Position numbers and translations under genes: made by a program | Assembly: GCA_010093705.1 (NCBI GenBank) | Contig: MU006099.1 | Location: 658,757 to 722,756 of the forward strand | DNA from: Patellaria atrata CBS 101060 | Taxonomy: Eukaryota; Ascomycota; Dothideomycetes; Patellariales; Patellariaceae | Direction: 5' to 3' | Length of the DNA: 64,000 nt | Part shown: piece by piece, positions 49,451 to 60,664 of the stretch | How positions within the stretch are numbered: position 1 is the first letter of the stretch | How the letters are laid out: every line of letters begins with the position of its first letter | Notes under the pieces: model-generated | Database searches by the model: none | The model's input: only the letters and a program-made list of their open reading frames with translations | What the model was told of the DNA's origin: nothing

Positions 49451-50147
49451 GCTAGTGGCACACCATCGAAGGTCGCCGACCTCAACTCTCCCTTGAATCC
49501 ATGAATAGCGCTCTTTCGGGGACCTAAACTTTACTTGCCGTACCCCGGAAAAAAGAGAAAAAAGAATTGGAGAACGATGGAGATAGCCGTGATACAAAGT
49601 GACTTGACATGTTACAACCAACTGCTTACGGCTACCACTCACCCCAAAGACGACCAAGGGACCCGTTTTACCCAGCGCATCGTGATCATTTCCCCCTTAT
49701 TTGACCATTTTGCGGGCGAAGTTTCAAGTAGCTGAAATCAGAATGTTGTAATTGACACCGTAATTGCCCTGCTCTCTGCAATTATTTCAGGTTTTACTGT
49801 AATAATAGTAATCATTCTCTGCGCGGGCGAGAGGCTGTGAGCGTGTGTGAGAGTCTCACCATATCGCCGGCATGCCTCTTCGAAACCCGTTGTTCTACTT
49901 CTAGAACAAATATCCCCTTTTCCCCTCCTTAATCACTGCTTCAAGGGATTAACCCACTTCCGCGGTCCCTTTTTATTGTGCATTATTTTGATACCATTAT
50001 TATTTGTGCACTTCCTTTGCAAATCCCCTCCTTTTTAGTTTCCTTATCCCTTATCTCCTGAGCTACGGGTTATCAGCCCCCTCACGCCTCTGTCTCCAGC
50101 CCAATTCCTTGCGCTACATTTTACTTTAGATTTCAGTCTAGCATCTG

Positions 50148-50166
50148 GCTCTCTCTCTCTCTCTCT
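50148..50166 (+). repeat. (CT)n microsatellite
   Basis: About nine CT dinucleotides in the 5' region of the ABCG half-transporter. Confidence 0.7.
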
Positions 50167-50823
50167 GAAACATTACGGACGTACCGAACGACCTTGACCC
50201 CTCTATCTTAATAACACCAACTACTATTAACTTAAGCAAACTCGGCTACAGTACGGGCAATACGCTACAACATCGCTAGGCCATCGCCGTTAGCCACTAT
50301 CATTTTACCTCGAGATCATTCTCTAGTAGTAGTTCACCCATTTTCCGTCGTCAACCGCTTTCGACATTTAGCAGACGAAACACATAATTTTTTTTCTCTT
50401 GGGACCAGTCGTACAGGTACCTTATCTTACTTTGTACCCACCTTTAGCACAAGTACCGTACAACAACAAGGAGATTATAGAAGAAAGGGAACCCCTACCT
50501 TCTTCACTTCGCACCCTCGTTTCCCTCCTTCCGGGTCTGTTACCCTGTACCCCGCGGCTGTATGCACCTCCGATCTCCTTGGCCGTATGCCTGTAAACAA
50601 TTAATTTGTCGCACAGCAGCAAGGAAGCAGTGATAAAACCTATCACCGTATCACCTCTATCTCCCCTTTGTGGCTAGCTACCGTTTGGCCGTGCCACTTA
50701 TCTCTCCAACGGGTCCCACGCCTGTAAAAAAAAGTACTAATCAACATCATCGCGGCCCATCTTTATAGTTGGACTTGCGTATGCGAGAGAGAAAGCGTTG
50801 AGTCGATGAGTTGAGTTGAGTGA

Positions 50824-53094
50824 ATGAGTATGGAAGAACAATTGTCGGCACAGGATGTCGAGAAGTACAGTGGAGAGTTCGCTCACTTAACAAACGATTG
50901 TGTCCGAAGCTTCAGTTGGGAGGGTGTCAATGCTACCGTTCAAGATCGACAGACCAAATCGCCAAAGTCAATCCTATCCGATATCAATGGCATCGTCAAA
51001 GCTGGTATGATACCTTAAACGCTCTATATTGAATTAATGGCTGACCGTATTTAACATTAGGGGAGTTACTTGCCTTGATGGGCCCAAGGTAGATAACCAT
51101 CCGCACCTTCTACCTTTTGAAACTTGTATCCTAACCCATCCCCAAAGTGGCTCCGGTAAGACGACGTTGTTGAATATTCTCGCACGACGCGCACCATCCT
51201 CGGGCCTGAACGTAAAGGAAACCTTATGTGTCAACGGGACCAACGTCTCCTTGGGTCAATTTCGAAAGCTTAGCTCCTACGTCGAACAGGAGGATGCTCT
51301 GTTGGGAGCGTTGACCGTTAAGGAAACCCTTTACTTTGCAGCAAAGCTATCTTTACCTAGGTGTGTTGGCAGTCACGGGGTTCCAGATGTGTAATATTCT
51401 AATGATGCATCAGTTCCGTTGGACATCATGAGCGATTGGCAAGAATCCAGGATCTACTCGCCTCCTTTGGCCTACAGAAGCAAGCAGACACTTTGATCGG
51501 TACTCCTATTCGCAAAGGCATTAGTGGTGGTCAGAAGCGTCGAGTCAGCTGCGCAAGTCAACTTATCACAAGCCCACGGATTCTCTTTCTCGACGAACCA
51601 ACAAGTGGATTGGACTCAGCCGCAAGCTATGAAGTTATATCATTTGTACGAAATATTGCAAAGAGACATAACGTAAGTTACTGTGCTCCCCGTGGCCTAT
51701 TACTCATGTTAATATCCTTTTTAGCTCCTTGTTATTGCAAGTATTCATCAGCCGTCGACTGCAACGTTTGATCTATTTGATAAGCTGCTTCTACTCTCGG
51801 AAGGAAAGACCGCTTACAACGGCCCTGTTCCGAAAGTCAGAGATTATTTCGATTCTTTGGGATTCACAATGCCCCTTTACACCAATCCAGCCGAGTTTAT
51901 TATCGATTTGATCAATACGGATTTTTCTAGAGACCAGGAAGTAGCTCACCAACAGTTGGATCGCATCCAAAATTCATGGAACTTGTCGGAAGCAGCCAGC
52001 TCTGTTACAAAGGAGATATCACACGCAAACTCCAGAGCTGATACCGCCTCCCAACTAGGCGGCGAGCAAGGGACCGCAAACTCGTTCACCGTATCACTAA
52101 CCCTAATACATCGTTCATTCCTTAAGAGTTATCGAGATGTGGTCGCATATGGTATCCGTATAGCCATGTATATGGGTCTTGCTATCATGATGGGTACCGT
52201 TTGGTTGCGTCTCTCAACAACTCAGGACAATATACAGTCCTTCATCAACGCGATTGTAAGGTTTTAAGTCTAAATGTTGAGATTCAACGCTGACTGTTTT
52301 TTTTTTAAAAAAGTTTTTCGGTGGCGCCTTTATGTCTTTCATGGCTGTGAGTAAACTTTTCTCACCATTATTTGTATAATACTAATTTTCACATTCAGGT
52401 AGCATATATTCCTTCCTTCCTTGAGGATCGAAGCTTGTTCATCAAGGAGCGAGCAAATGGTCTCTATGGTCCTACTTCATTCATGGTTGCAAACTTCGTG
52501 ACCGGCGTACCATATCTTTGTATGTTTAGCTGTTGCGGATGAATCAAGGGCATATACTAACATTTCGGTACAGTTCTCATTACAATGCTCTTTTCCATCA
52601 CCGCATACTGGCTTTCGAATTTCCGATCTTCAGGGTCTGCGTTTTTTTATTGGGTCATGTGGCTTTTCCTCGACCTCCTTGCCGCCGAATCTTTGGTAGT
52701 GCTCATCTCGAGTCTTGTCCCTATTTTTGTTGTCGCCCTGGCAGCGGTAGCGTTCGCCAATGGTCTCTGGATGTGCGTTGGCGGTTTCTTAGTACAACCG
52801 CAGACACTCAACGTGTTTTGGCGGTACGTGTTCCATTATATCGACTATCAGGCCTATGTTTTCCAGGGCATGATGGTCAACGAATTCGCGGAGCGAACAT
52901 ACAGCTGCAGCGATGATTGCCAGTGCATGTATGTTACAGAGCTCGCGGATCACTGTCGAATTGCGGGTACAGGCGTTTTGAGGAATTACGGATACCGGAC
53001 GGACAGGATTGGAGAATGGGTCGGCATTCTCATTAGCATCATTCTAGGCTATAGACTTCTAGGTCTACTAGTCTTGCACCTTCGAAGGACTTGA
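50824..53094 (+). CDS. ABCG (White-type) half-size ABC transporter
   Basis: One nucleotide-binding domain followed by one six-helix membrane domain, so it should dimerise; substrate unknown. Eight exons: 50824-51004, 51061-51088 (28 nt), 51148-51360, 51414-51672, 51725-52255, 52314-52346 (33 nt), 52399-52519 and 52574-53094, in frame, 628 residues. Walker A GPSGSGKTT is split across the exon 2/3 junction. Also [18 protein letters not shown] (Q-loop), signature [10 protein letters not shown], Walker [15 protein letters not shown]-switch IASIHQPS, then membrane segments from [17 protein letters not shown] Cys-rich extracellular loop (CSDDCQC, C) precedes the last helix. The second ATG in MSMEE is possible. 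It resembles eye-pigment/sterol transporter relatives more than PDR pumps. Confidence 0.92.
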
Positions 53095-53578
53095 TGTCCT
53101 AACAGCTTTTCTATCTATCTCCCTCATACAGTGTCATTTCGGTTTCTTAAAGCATATCGGTGGAAAAAGCATATTTGGCGCAACATTGCATGGAAGCATC
53201 AGTCATAGATTGTATATAATATCCCCTTTTTCGCAAAAGGTACAACAAAATCTTGTATGAAAAAGGTTTGATTACCTACTTTGGATCGACCCTTACCTTC
53301 TCCTTTCATGCAAATGCCGTTCCGGCCTCGAATCGGGCATGACTCGGGGCGTTCCCCGCAGTGTTCGGCCAAGCCGTGAAATGACGGCTTTTTGCGGGAG
53401 CTCCATCCCCCCCCCCCTCGGCCAACCTCTGCCCACTCTCCCTCTGCGGCACTTACAATCATGTAGCCATTGACATTTAGCATAGAAGCCTCAATTGTCG
53501 AGAAACGTGTCAATGTCGTTGTAAATTCTCTTAAGATATCTTCGATGCCCTTTAATTGGGCTCCTTGACCCCTTGATC
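53095..53578. other. Intergenic with a C-run
   Basis: No gene. A run of about 13 C (53407-53418) breaks an otherwise ordinary spacer upstream of the transhydrogenase gene. Confidence 0.45.
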
Positions 53579-55182
53579 ATGACCGCGGCAATTCGTATAG
53601 CCCCCACGAGGGCTGCAAGAGCTCTAAACCTCCTAAGAACGGTCCAATATGCACATCCACCAAGCTGCCCGTGCCATTCTAATCCCTCACATCAACACCA
53701 TCATCCGTCGTTGCTCCCCTCAACCCTCAAACATGCTCGACGTTTAGCTACGCCGGTGGACGTTTCGCAGCAGAAGGAGTATGCCTTCGAGATGGCTGCG
53801 TCGAGCATCCGGTTCGGTCCCGGATGCACGAAGGAGGTGGGTATGGATTTCAGGAACATGGGTGCGAAAAAGGTGATGGTTGTAACGGATAAGACCGTTA
53901 GAAAGCTTGATGCTATGAAGCAGGTTGTTGAGGGGTTGGAGAGGGAGGGAATTCCGTTTGAGGTTTTCGATGGTGTGAGGGTAGAGCCCAAAGACACATC
54001 GTATGTGACTAATAGAGCTCCTGGGATAATAGAGCTTCGTTTTGACTGCAATTAGGGTACGGGAAGCTATCGATGTTGCGAAGCCTTATCAACCGGATGC
54101 TTTCTTAGCGGTAGGTGGTGGGTCGGTTATTGATACCGCGAAACTCATGAATCTTTACACATGTTTTCCAGGTTCGTATCATATCCTGTGTACCGTCGAA
54201 AATAGAGTCTTATTGATTTTTTCCTGCAGATGCCGACTTCCTAGACTTCGTAAATGCACCGTTGGGGAAAGGAAACCCTATAACTAAACCCCTGAAACCC
54301 CTGATAGCCGTACCAACGACTGCTGGTACTGGATCAGAAACTACAGGTACGGCGATTTTCGACCTCGTATCAAAACGAGCGAAGACTGGTATCGCACATC
54401 GTAACCTCAAACCCACCTTAGGAATATGTGACCCGCTGAACACCCGTACCATGCCCTCTGCCGTCCACGCCTCGTCCGGCCTCGATGTCCTCTGCCACTC
54501 ACTTGAATCCTGGACAGCGATTCCTTACCATGAGCGAGTTCCGCGGCCTAATAATCCGATCAATAGACCTGCGTATCAGGGAGCAAACCCGATATCAGAT
54601 ATTTTCTCCCTTCAGTCACTCCGTAGCACGGTCCAGTATCTCCCCAGGGCGGTAAAGGATCCAGATGACCACGAGGCTCAAAGTCAGATGCTTCTGGCCG
54701 CCACTCTTGCCGGTGTGGGTTTCGGCAATGCGGGTGTACACCTGTGTCACGGCATGAGCTACCCGATTTCCGGTCAGAACCCCGGTTACAAACACGCGGG
54801 CTACGAAGTCGACTCGCCCATCATCCCCCACGGCGTCAGCGTTGCCGTCACCGCACCCGCCGTCTTCAGGTTCACAGGAGCGTCAAATCCGGAGCGTCAT
54901 CTTGCGGCCGCTGAGTGCTTCGGAGTCGACGTTAGCCAGGTGAAGAGGGAAAGCGCCGGTGAGGTCCTGAGTGAAGCACTGGCAGAGTTCCTCGTCAAGC
55001 TAGGTGATCAGCCCAGAGGTTTAAAGTATCTGGGTTTTACGAAGGATCATGTAGATGCCTTGGTGGAGGGTACGATTCCACAGAAAAGAGTTCTTATGTT
55101 GGCGCCGAGCTTGGAGTCGACCGATGTCGAGGCGGAACGGGAGCAGTTAAGGAGCTTGTTCGAGGAAGCGTTGGAGTATTAG
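53579..55182 (+). CDS. Hydroxyacid-oxoacid transhydrogenase (ADHFE1/HOT type)
   Basis: Mitochondrial iron-type alcohol dehydrogenase that couples 4-hydroxybutyrate oxidation to 2-oxoglutarate reduction (family knowledge). Three exons: 53579-54000, 54056-54171 and 54230-55182, in frame, 496 residues. The presequence is Ala/Arg-rich (MTAAIRIAPTRAARALNLLR). Then FEMAASSIRFGPGCTKEVG, the NAD-loop AVGGGSVIDTAK, TAGTGSETTGTAIFD, and the metal-binding stretches DVLCHSLES and GNAGVHLCHGMSYPISG, with IIPHGVSVAVTAPAVF. The ATG at 53579 is the first in frame. Its 3' end is followed by about 1 kb before the transcription factor. Confidence 0.94.
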
Positions 55183-56220
55183 GGGCTGAAGGATGTTTAT
55201 CTTGGTGGGTAGAATCAAGTGTCGTGCCGTTGGATACGGTCCTTGTTAGCTAAGGGACTATTTTCCCAGCCGGGCCTTACCTGCCCTGCGCATGATGTCC
55301 CGAAGGACTCACCGAGTGTATGTAGTAATAAGTCACGATTTGGGCCTACAAAGCATTCGGCATTAGGGATGTCGCTCAGTCCACAAGAGATTGTAAATGT
55401 CTGCAGCGATCTCGTTGCGTAGCCAGGTATCCTGGGAGAGAATATCGGTGTCTTTATGAAGATATAACCGGGAATTATAACTGTACCTTAACCTGCTATA
55501 TTCCCCTACCGCAGGTTTACGCTCCGTAGTCTCTACTGGATGTGAGTCATCATAACACAGCACAGTCTAAGCTCAAAGCATCGAATGTATACTTCCGTAG
55601 ATCCAGGCGATTGATTTATTCACGAACGCCCAGCGAGCTCTCATGAATTCCCTGTTCGGGAATAGGGGAAACTCGCAACTCCGAGTACCATACAACTTGG
55701 CGCATCCAAAGCGGACAAACTAACTATCCGCTGTCCAATATGCGCAAAAAATGCGAATAGATCAAGTAGAATTCCTGCTGGTGCCTGATCTTCGTGGAAA
55801 TGGAGTGAGGGCATTGCACGTGTTGCTTCTCCTATTATCCTATATAAATGGAAGATTGATTGCTTACAAATAGGAGCAGCTGCCATGCCTTTCTATGGGA
55901 CGCGAAAAGCGCGACGGAGATAAGTCCTAACGTCCATTCTTTTCCAGATTGACAGATTGATCCTTTTTCTTTTCACCCTCTGGGCCAGTGTGAGATCATG
56001 GGAGGTCAGATAAGATGTCGTTAGGGCGTGTGTGTGGGCCTTAATCTTGGATTCCAATCTTTTGAGACCTGGTGGGATTCCTAGATACCTTACTTCTCTT
56101 TCACCGTCACTTCCACTACTAGTCGATTTCCATTCGAGGGCGTCGGACTCGTTTTCCGCTGTACACTTACGTAGACCTTTGGAAGAGACCTCTGTGCGCA
56201 TCGCGGAATTCCTTGATGAG
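55183..56220. other. Intergenic, no gene seen
   Basis: Short frames only. This should contain the promoter of the downstream transcription factor. The frame ahead of its ATG stays open back to 56032 but offers no further ATG. Confidence 0.4.
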
Positions 56221-58283
56221 ATGGAGAGTCGGTTCGGTTACCTGCCTGTGAGGTGCGAGGAAGGCGGTTGGGAGTGTCCACTGTGTAGTAGAAAATTTGG
56301 GCAGAGTAAGTCTTTTACGGAGTTCCACCCTCATACCGTCGCAGTCAATCTTTTCTTCTCTTCTATTATCTTCCTGTCTTTTCCTGTTTCTAGTCATAAA
56401 TGCAGAAATAGAAAGATGAAGAAGTTATGCCCCGCCCATGTCAAGGCATCGCCCGGCTTACTGTAAGCTCCTCACTTGGATATCTTCGACTTGTGCTGTA
56501 CAATGTAGTAAAGTCTCACGAGGAGCAAAACTTAATAGTATAGCACTATGTATACCGTAAGCGTACAGTGCCTAAGGGATGTGATGTCGACGCTTGACCA
56601 AAGGGTGGGGACAGCTCCTTCATCATACCACCTGATCAGCTCTTAATTCCGTTCAGCCTCATAAACTGTACATCAAGAAAAGGTCTGTACTAAAAAATAT
56701 CTCCTAGAATCGTCCTGCGTCCGACATCTCAAACGTTGTAGCCAAAACACCGCCCCGTTACCACGCCAGAAATCATGCAAGCACTGCGCCAGTGCAAAAA
56801 CTCGATGCGACTTGCAACGACCGAGTTGTGCGCGATGTATCTCAAGGAACGTCCGATGTGAATATTTACTCCCACCAGGAGGCAAACATACTCCTGAGCA
56901 ATACGATAGTTCTAAGCAATATGAACCGCTACGACAACCTCCGGACCAACTTCAAAACAATCAAGACTTGAGTGACATATCGTTCAACACGACTCCCATA
57001 GACGACACCACTGTATGTCCCTTCATCGACATGATGCCAACACCTCGTACGCTCTCCCCTCCCTGCGCAACTCTCGACCCAGACCTCACCTTCAACACTC
57101 CCTCCGTGGCCGGCTATATCCCGGGTTCCACCTTCACGTTCTTACAGAACGAAATCGACGACACTCCGCCCGACTCGACCCATCAAATTATCCCGGACCA
57201 TGTCTTCGACAGCATGCACGAGCGGTGGCTGATGAACTTCGTGCCCGGCCACCAAGAGCCTCGGAAGTTATCGGGCAGTCTGCACGGTATGAACCTCGTC
57301 TTCCGTATTTTTAAGACCTGGCCAAGGATGCTCGCGAGGAGGGAGCAAATTCCGCCGTTTATACATGCGAGCCAGATGACGAGCGAGGGCATGAAGTTGC
57401 CGCTGGCGAATTGCGTGAGGTTAGCGAAAATGTGGGATGGGGGCCAGGACGCGCAAACCAGCGTAATGGTGGCCGGGTTTGTGAGGAAAGAGGTCCTGAA
57501 GTTATATTCGGAAGTAAGTCGCCAATCCATACCCTGTAGTTCGTAAATGTTGTGTCTGATTGTGTGTTCTTTTTTTTGTTTTTCCAGCACAAAACCTACG
57601 ACCCCCAAACTCTCCTCGCAACCATCCAAGCCCTCCTCCTTTACACCATAATCCTCCTTTTCCCTCACCATGGTTCCGGCCCCGCTCCCCTCCCCCCCGA
57701 CACATTCCTCCAACTGCAACAAGTCTGCATGGCCGTCGGCAAAACTGGCCTGCTCCTCCGCAGCGAACGCACCTCCCAACGGCCCGAACAAACCCTCTGG
57801 AATGAAGTCGAGGCGCGCCGCCGCACCATCTGCGCCCTCTACATGTTCGACTGGGCTTACTGCGTGCTTCAGGGGAGTCCGAAGTTCCAGTGCGAGGAAC
57901 TGGGCGGAGTGCCAATGCCGGCATCAAAGGCACTGTGGCAGGCGCGCTCGAGCGAGGAGTGGGAGGGGATATACCTGAAGAGGTTAGCTAGGTGGAAGGG
58001 TGCCCCTATGCTCATGGCGGAGTTTACGGAGCTTGGGAGTGAGTATCCGGAAGAAAGATTGGAGATGTGGGTTGAGGAGGCGGATGAGTTTGGCATCATT
58101 ATGACAGCTTTGGGCACATGGTGAGCGTTTTGATTTCTTCTCCTTGGAAATTTGCACCTGCTTTGCGATCTCCGTGTGGAACTGATCTGACTAAGGGATA
58201 TACGTAGTTCTGCGACCATACCGAATGTTATAGACGATTCGGAGCCTTTGGGAGGAGGACGGGGATTTATAGAAATGTGTTAG
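56221..58283 (+). CDS. Transcription factor with a C2HC finger followed by a Zn2Cys6 cluster
   Basis: Four exons: 56221-56305, 56708-57513, 57588-58120 and 58208-58283, in frame, 499 residues. Residues 19-39 form C-x2-C-x12-H-x3-C (CPLCSRKFGQ, joined to KSSCVRHLKRC by splicing). Residues 52-79 form a perfect Zn2Cys6 (C-x2-C-x6-C-x6-C-x2-C-x6-C: CKHCASAKTRC, CARCISRNVRC). This pairing is known in a fungal subfamily of sequence-specific regulators. The rest resembles the middle-homology region (WLMNFVPGHQEPRKLSG, ARRRTICALYMFDWAYCVLQG). The first intron is 402 nt, unusually long here. If the last intron is not spliced, the protein ends at the TGA just after 58120. The target genes are unknown; the adjacent transhydrogenase and transporter are candidates only by position. 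Confidence 0.82.
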
Positions 58284-58683
58284 AGGGAGCTTCAGATCCC
58301 CAGTGGATCTGGTGAGATTATACCTCAGTTGATGAGGGTTATGTGGGGGTTTCAACAGGAAGGAGGTTATCTGAGGGAAGGAAACGTGACGATTAACGAC
58401 GTGATGAAGTCGGGATCCGATGTCTGTATTTGTACGATATGGCTCTTATCATCTCCATTCGAACGTATTCGATTTTCTCGGGTCCCATCTATGAGTGTTC
58501 GTTAAAGAGAATGCGATGCCCCATCATTGTATTATCGCATCCGTATCAGCTGGACCAAGGGGCCTAAATATGATATGTTCCAGCCGCGGAGCCAACCCGC
58601 ATACATAAGTCAGCATTCGGAGAAACAAGAATAGCGCTGGATCCCGTCAATTGATCATCTCGGTATCTTATATATCAAAACAT
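58284..58683. other. Convergent intergenic region, no gene seen
   Basis: 400 bp between the stops of the transcription factor and the SLC35-like gene. Nothing recognisable. Confidence 0.45.
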
Positions 58684-60397
58684 TTATCTGCCCTCCAGCC
58701 TCAACTTCTCCAACACCCTCCCCTCCTCCCTTCTCGCCTTGACAAACCACACCGAACACGCCCAGCACATTGAGATGCCCACCCAGCTATGCACAGGCAT
58801 CTTGAAATGATTGAGAGCGACGAGTTGCAACGCCGCTCTCGGGACTCCGATGAACGTCACTGTCAGGGGACTCGTGGCTTTCACGAGCAGCAGCGTGGAA
58901 GCGAATACGCAGACGGAACCGATCGCGCCGCAGAAATTGAGGAACCAGAAAAAGGGCACGTCGAGGACGTAGCAGTTGTATATGATATCGTGTAATTCCC
59001 CGAAGATGAGCACGAGCGGCGTGAGTATGATGAGGGAGAGGAGGGATGTGTAGTGCAGCGTCCGCCAGTATGCCCGTGTCTCCTCACGGCTGCCGGTGGG
59101 TTCATCGGCAGAGGTCCCGGTGGATGTGACGTACCCGGTCAGAATGTCGCCTTGTGGGACAAGGTCGGAGACTAGCGCGCGGTAGGTACGGAGGAGCAGG
59201 ATGGGGTAGAGAGCGGTGAATGCGGAAGAGAAGACGCCGGCTACTATGGATTCCCAGTTTACCCGTACGGAGGAGCGGACACTGGCGAGGAGGAGGTTTA
59301 GGAGAGCTGTTAGTGCGGAGGAGAGGGTGCCGATGGAGTAAGTCGTCCTGTTTAGGGTGGAGGTGAGGATGATAGAGAGAGGGACTATGCCGATTCGAGC
59401 GAGGGTGTAGGTGGATGGTTCGGAATACGTGAAGGATATGTTGCTGAGCAGAACTTTCCCGATGTAGACCGCGGCGAGAGGGAGAACTTGTCGGGCTGTC
59501 TTGCGGTCAAATTCGAATATTCCTCCTCCTGCGATACCGCCGTTCCCACCGACGAACCATCTATACAGGTATCTAAGGGTATTGGGTCCTTTCCCTGACC
59601 CTCGATAGCCCGGGGCGACCGGTGTTGTCGGCTGTGACGGAGCCACTACGGCACTCATACCAATGCTTCTTAGAGGTCCCGCTAGCATTCTTGTAAGGCT
59701 TGCACACATGACGAGGAGTGAATGTGTCATCGAAAGTTGTATTAAAGTCGCGATTAAGGGGTACGGGATTTTGTAGACTCCAGCTATGGCACACCAAAGG
59801 ATTAGCAACGATTCCAACACCCAAAAGCACACTATAACCCGCCGTCTGTGACATACTCGCAAGAATCAACCTATTCATGATCAAAAGCCCAAATCCACAC
59901 AGGAAAAACCAGAGGACCAAGATCGTCACATATATCTGCCAACCCAACCATGTTCCAAAGAGAAAGCTACCAAGGCCTCCCGACTTCAGTATCCTCTTCC
60001 ATGATCCTCTTATACCACTTCCACTTCCAACACTTGACCTTACCAGCGGCCGTATGGAGGACTCTGGTTCATAAAAGTCGTCCTCGTCTTCCGACGTTGC
60101 CGCACTTCTGGACCTCGCATGGAAAGGGGACGGCGACCGGGAGAAGTCTATCAGTGGGATTGCACCTGGTTGGAGTTCGCCAGAGCTGTGCCGCGAGTGC
60201 TGGCTAGATCTGCTCTCCATATCTGCCTCTCGTGTACGGGCGAACGCGCGTTTGGGGGTTTCGAATTCGGTGTCATCGAGTGAGGGATCGCGGTAGTGGG
60301 AGTGCTTTGGCCGCAAATCAGATTTAGAGATGTTGGAAAGATATTGTATTGCAGGTTTGAAGGGATTCCCGGAATTGAAGGGGCGGGGACGGTTCAT
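58684..60397 (-). CDS. SLC35/triose-phosphate-translocator-like membrane protein
   Basis: Multi-pass drug/metabolite-transporter superfamily protein of the fungal group annotated as TPT or nucleotide-sugar transporter-like; Golgi/ER location is inferred, substrate unknown. The cytosolic N terminus of about 140 residues is Ser/Arg-rich and disordered (MNRPRPFNSGNPFK). Helices begin at WQIYVTILVLWFFLCGFGLLIMNRLIL, where a short intron (near 59860-59785) joins to KIPYPLIATLIQLSMTHSLLV. Later motifs: LPLAAVYIGKVLLSNISFTY, PSTYTLARIGIVPLSIIL, ALTALLNLLLASV and SPLTVTFIGVPRAALQL. About 545 residues. Two acceptor choices 6 nt apart give a two-residue difference. The loop with Gly-rich GGNGGIAGGG is unusual. 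Confidence 0.82.
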
Positions 60398-60664
60398 TGG
60401 TGCGGTACAGGCATATTGTAATGGTGTTGAAGCTACTGGACAACTCCGCTCGAGCTAGAGCTTCGACGATGTTGATGAATGCAATGTCTTGGCAAATTTG
60501 ACAGCACAGGAAGGGGCATCATTTCATTGCATAGACTTCTGATAGACTACCTAATACATTTTGTCTCCTATCCCTATGCTCTAGCTATGATCTGGTCTAC
60601 AATCACATTCCGTTCTCTTATGCGTCACTGGCTGTCCGATATCCTTTTATTGCACATGTCCATA
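60398..60664. other. Spacer upstream of SLC35-like gene
   Basis: 267 bp holding the SLC35-like promoter and the 3' side of the dynamin gene. No gene. Confidence 0.4.

Larger units (their letters stand above)
48612..50823. other. 2.2-kb divergent intergenic region
   Basis: 5' regions of the Moco-sulfurase-like gene (-) and ABCG half-transporter (+). The right half is CT-rich, typical of fungal promoters. No gene called; a frame of 130 codons at 48659-49051 (minus) lacks motifs. Confidence 0.4.

Noticed and set aside
53573-53578. Upstream start for the transhydrogenase
   Set aside because: The codon is TTG; the first ATG is at 53579.
50824-58283. A gene cluster of transporter, transhydrogenase and regulator
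   Set aside because: No biosynthetic core enzyme, mixed strands and ordinary spacing; co-function is not supported.
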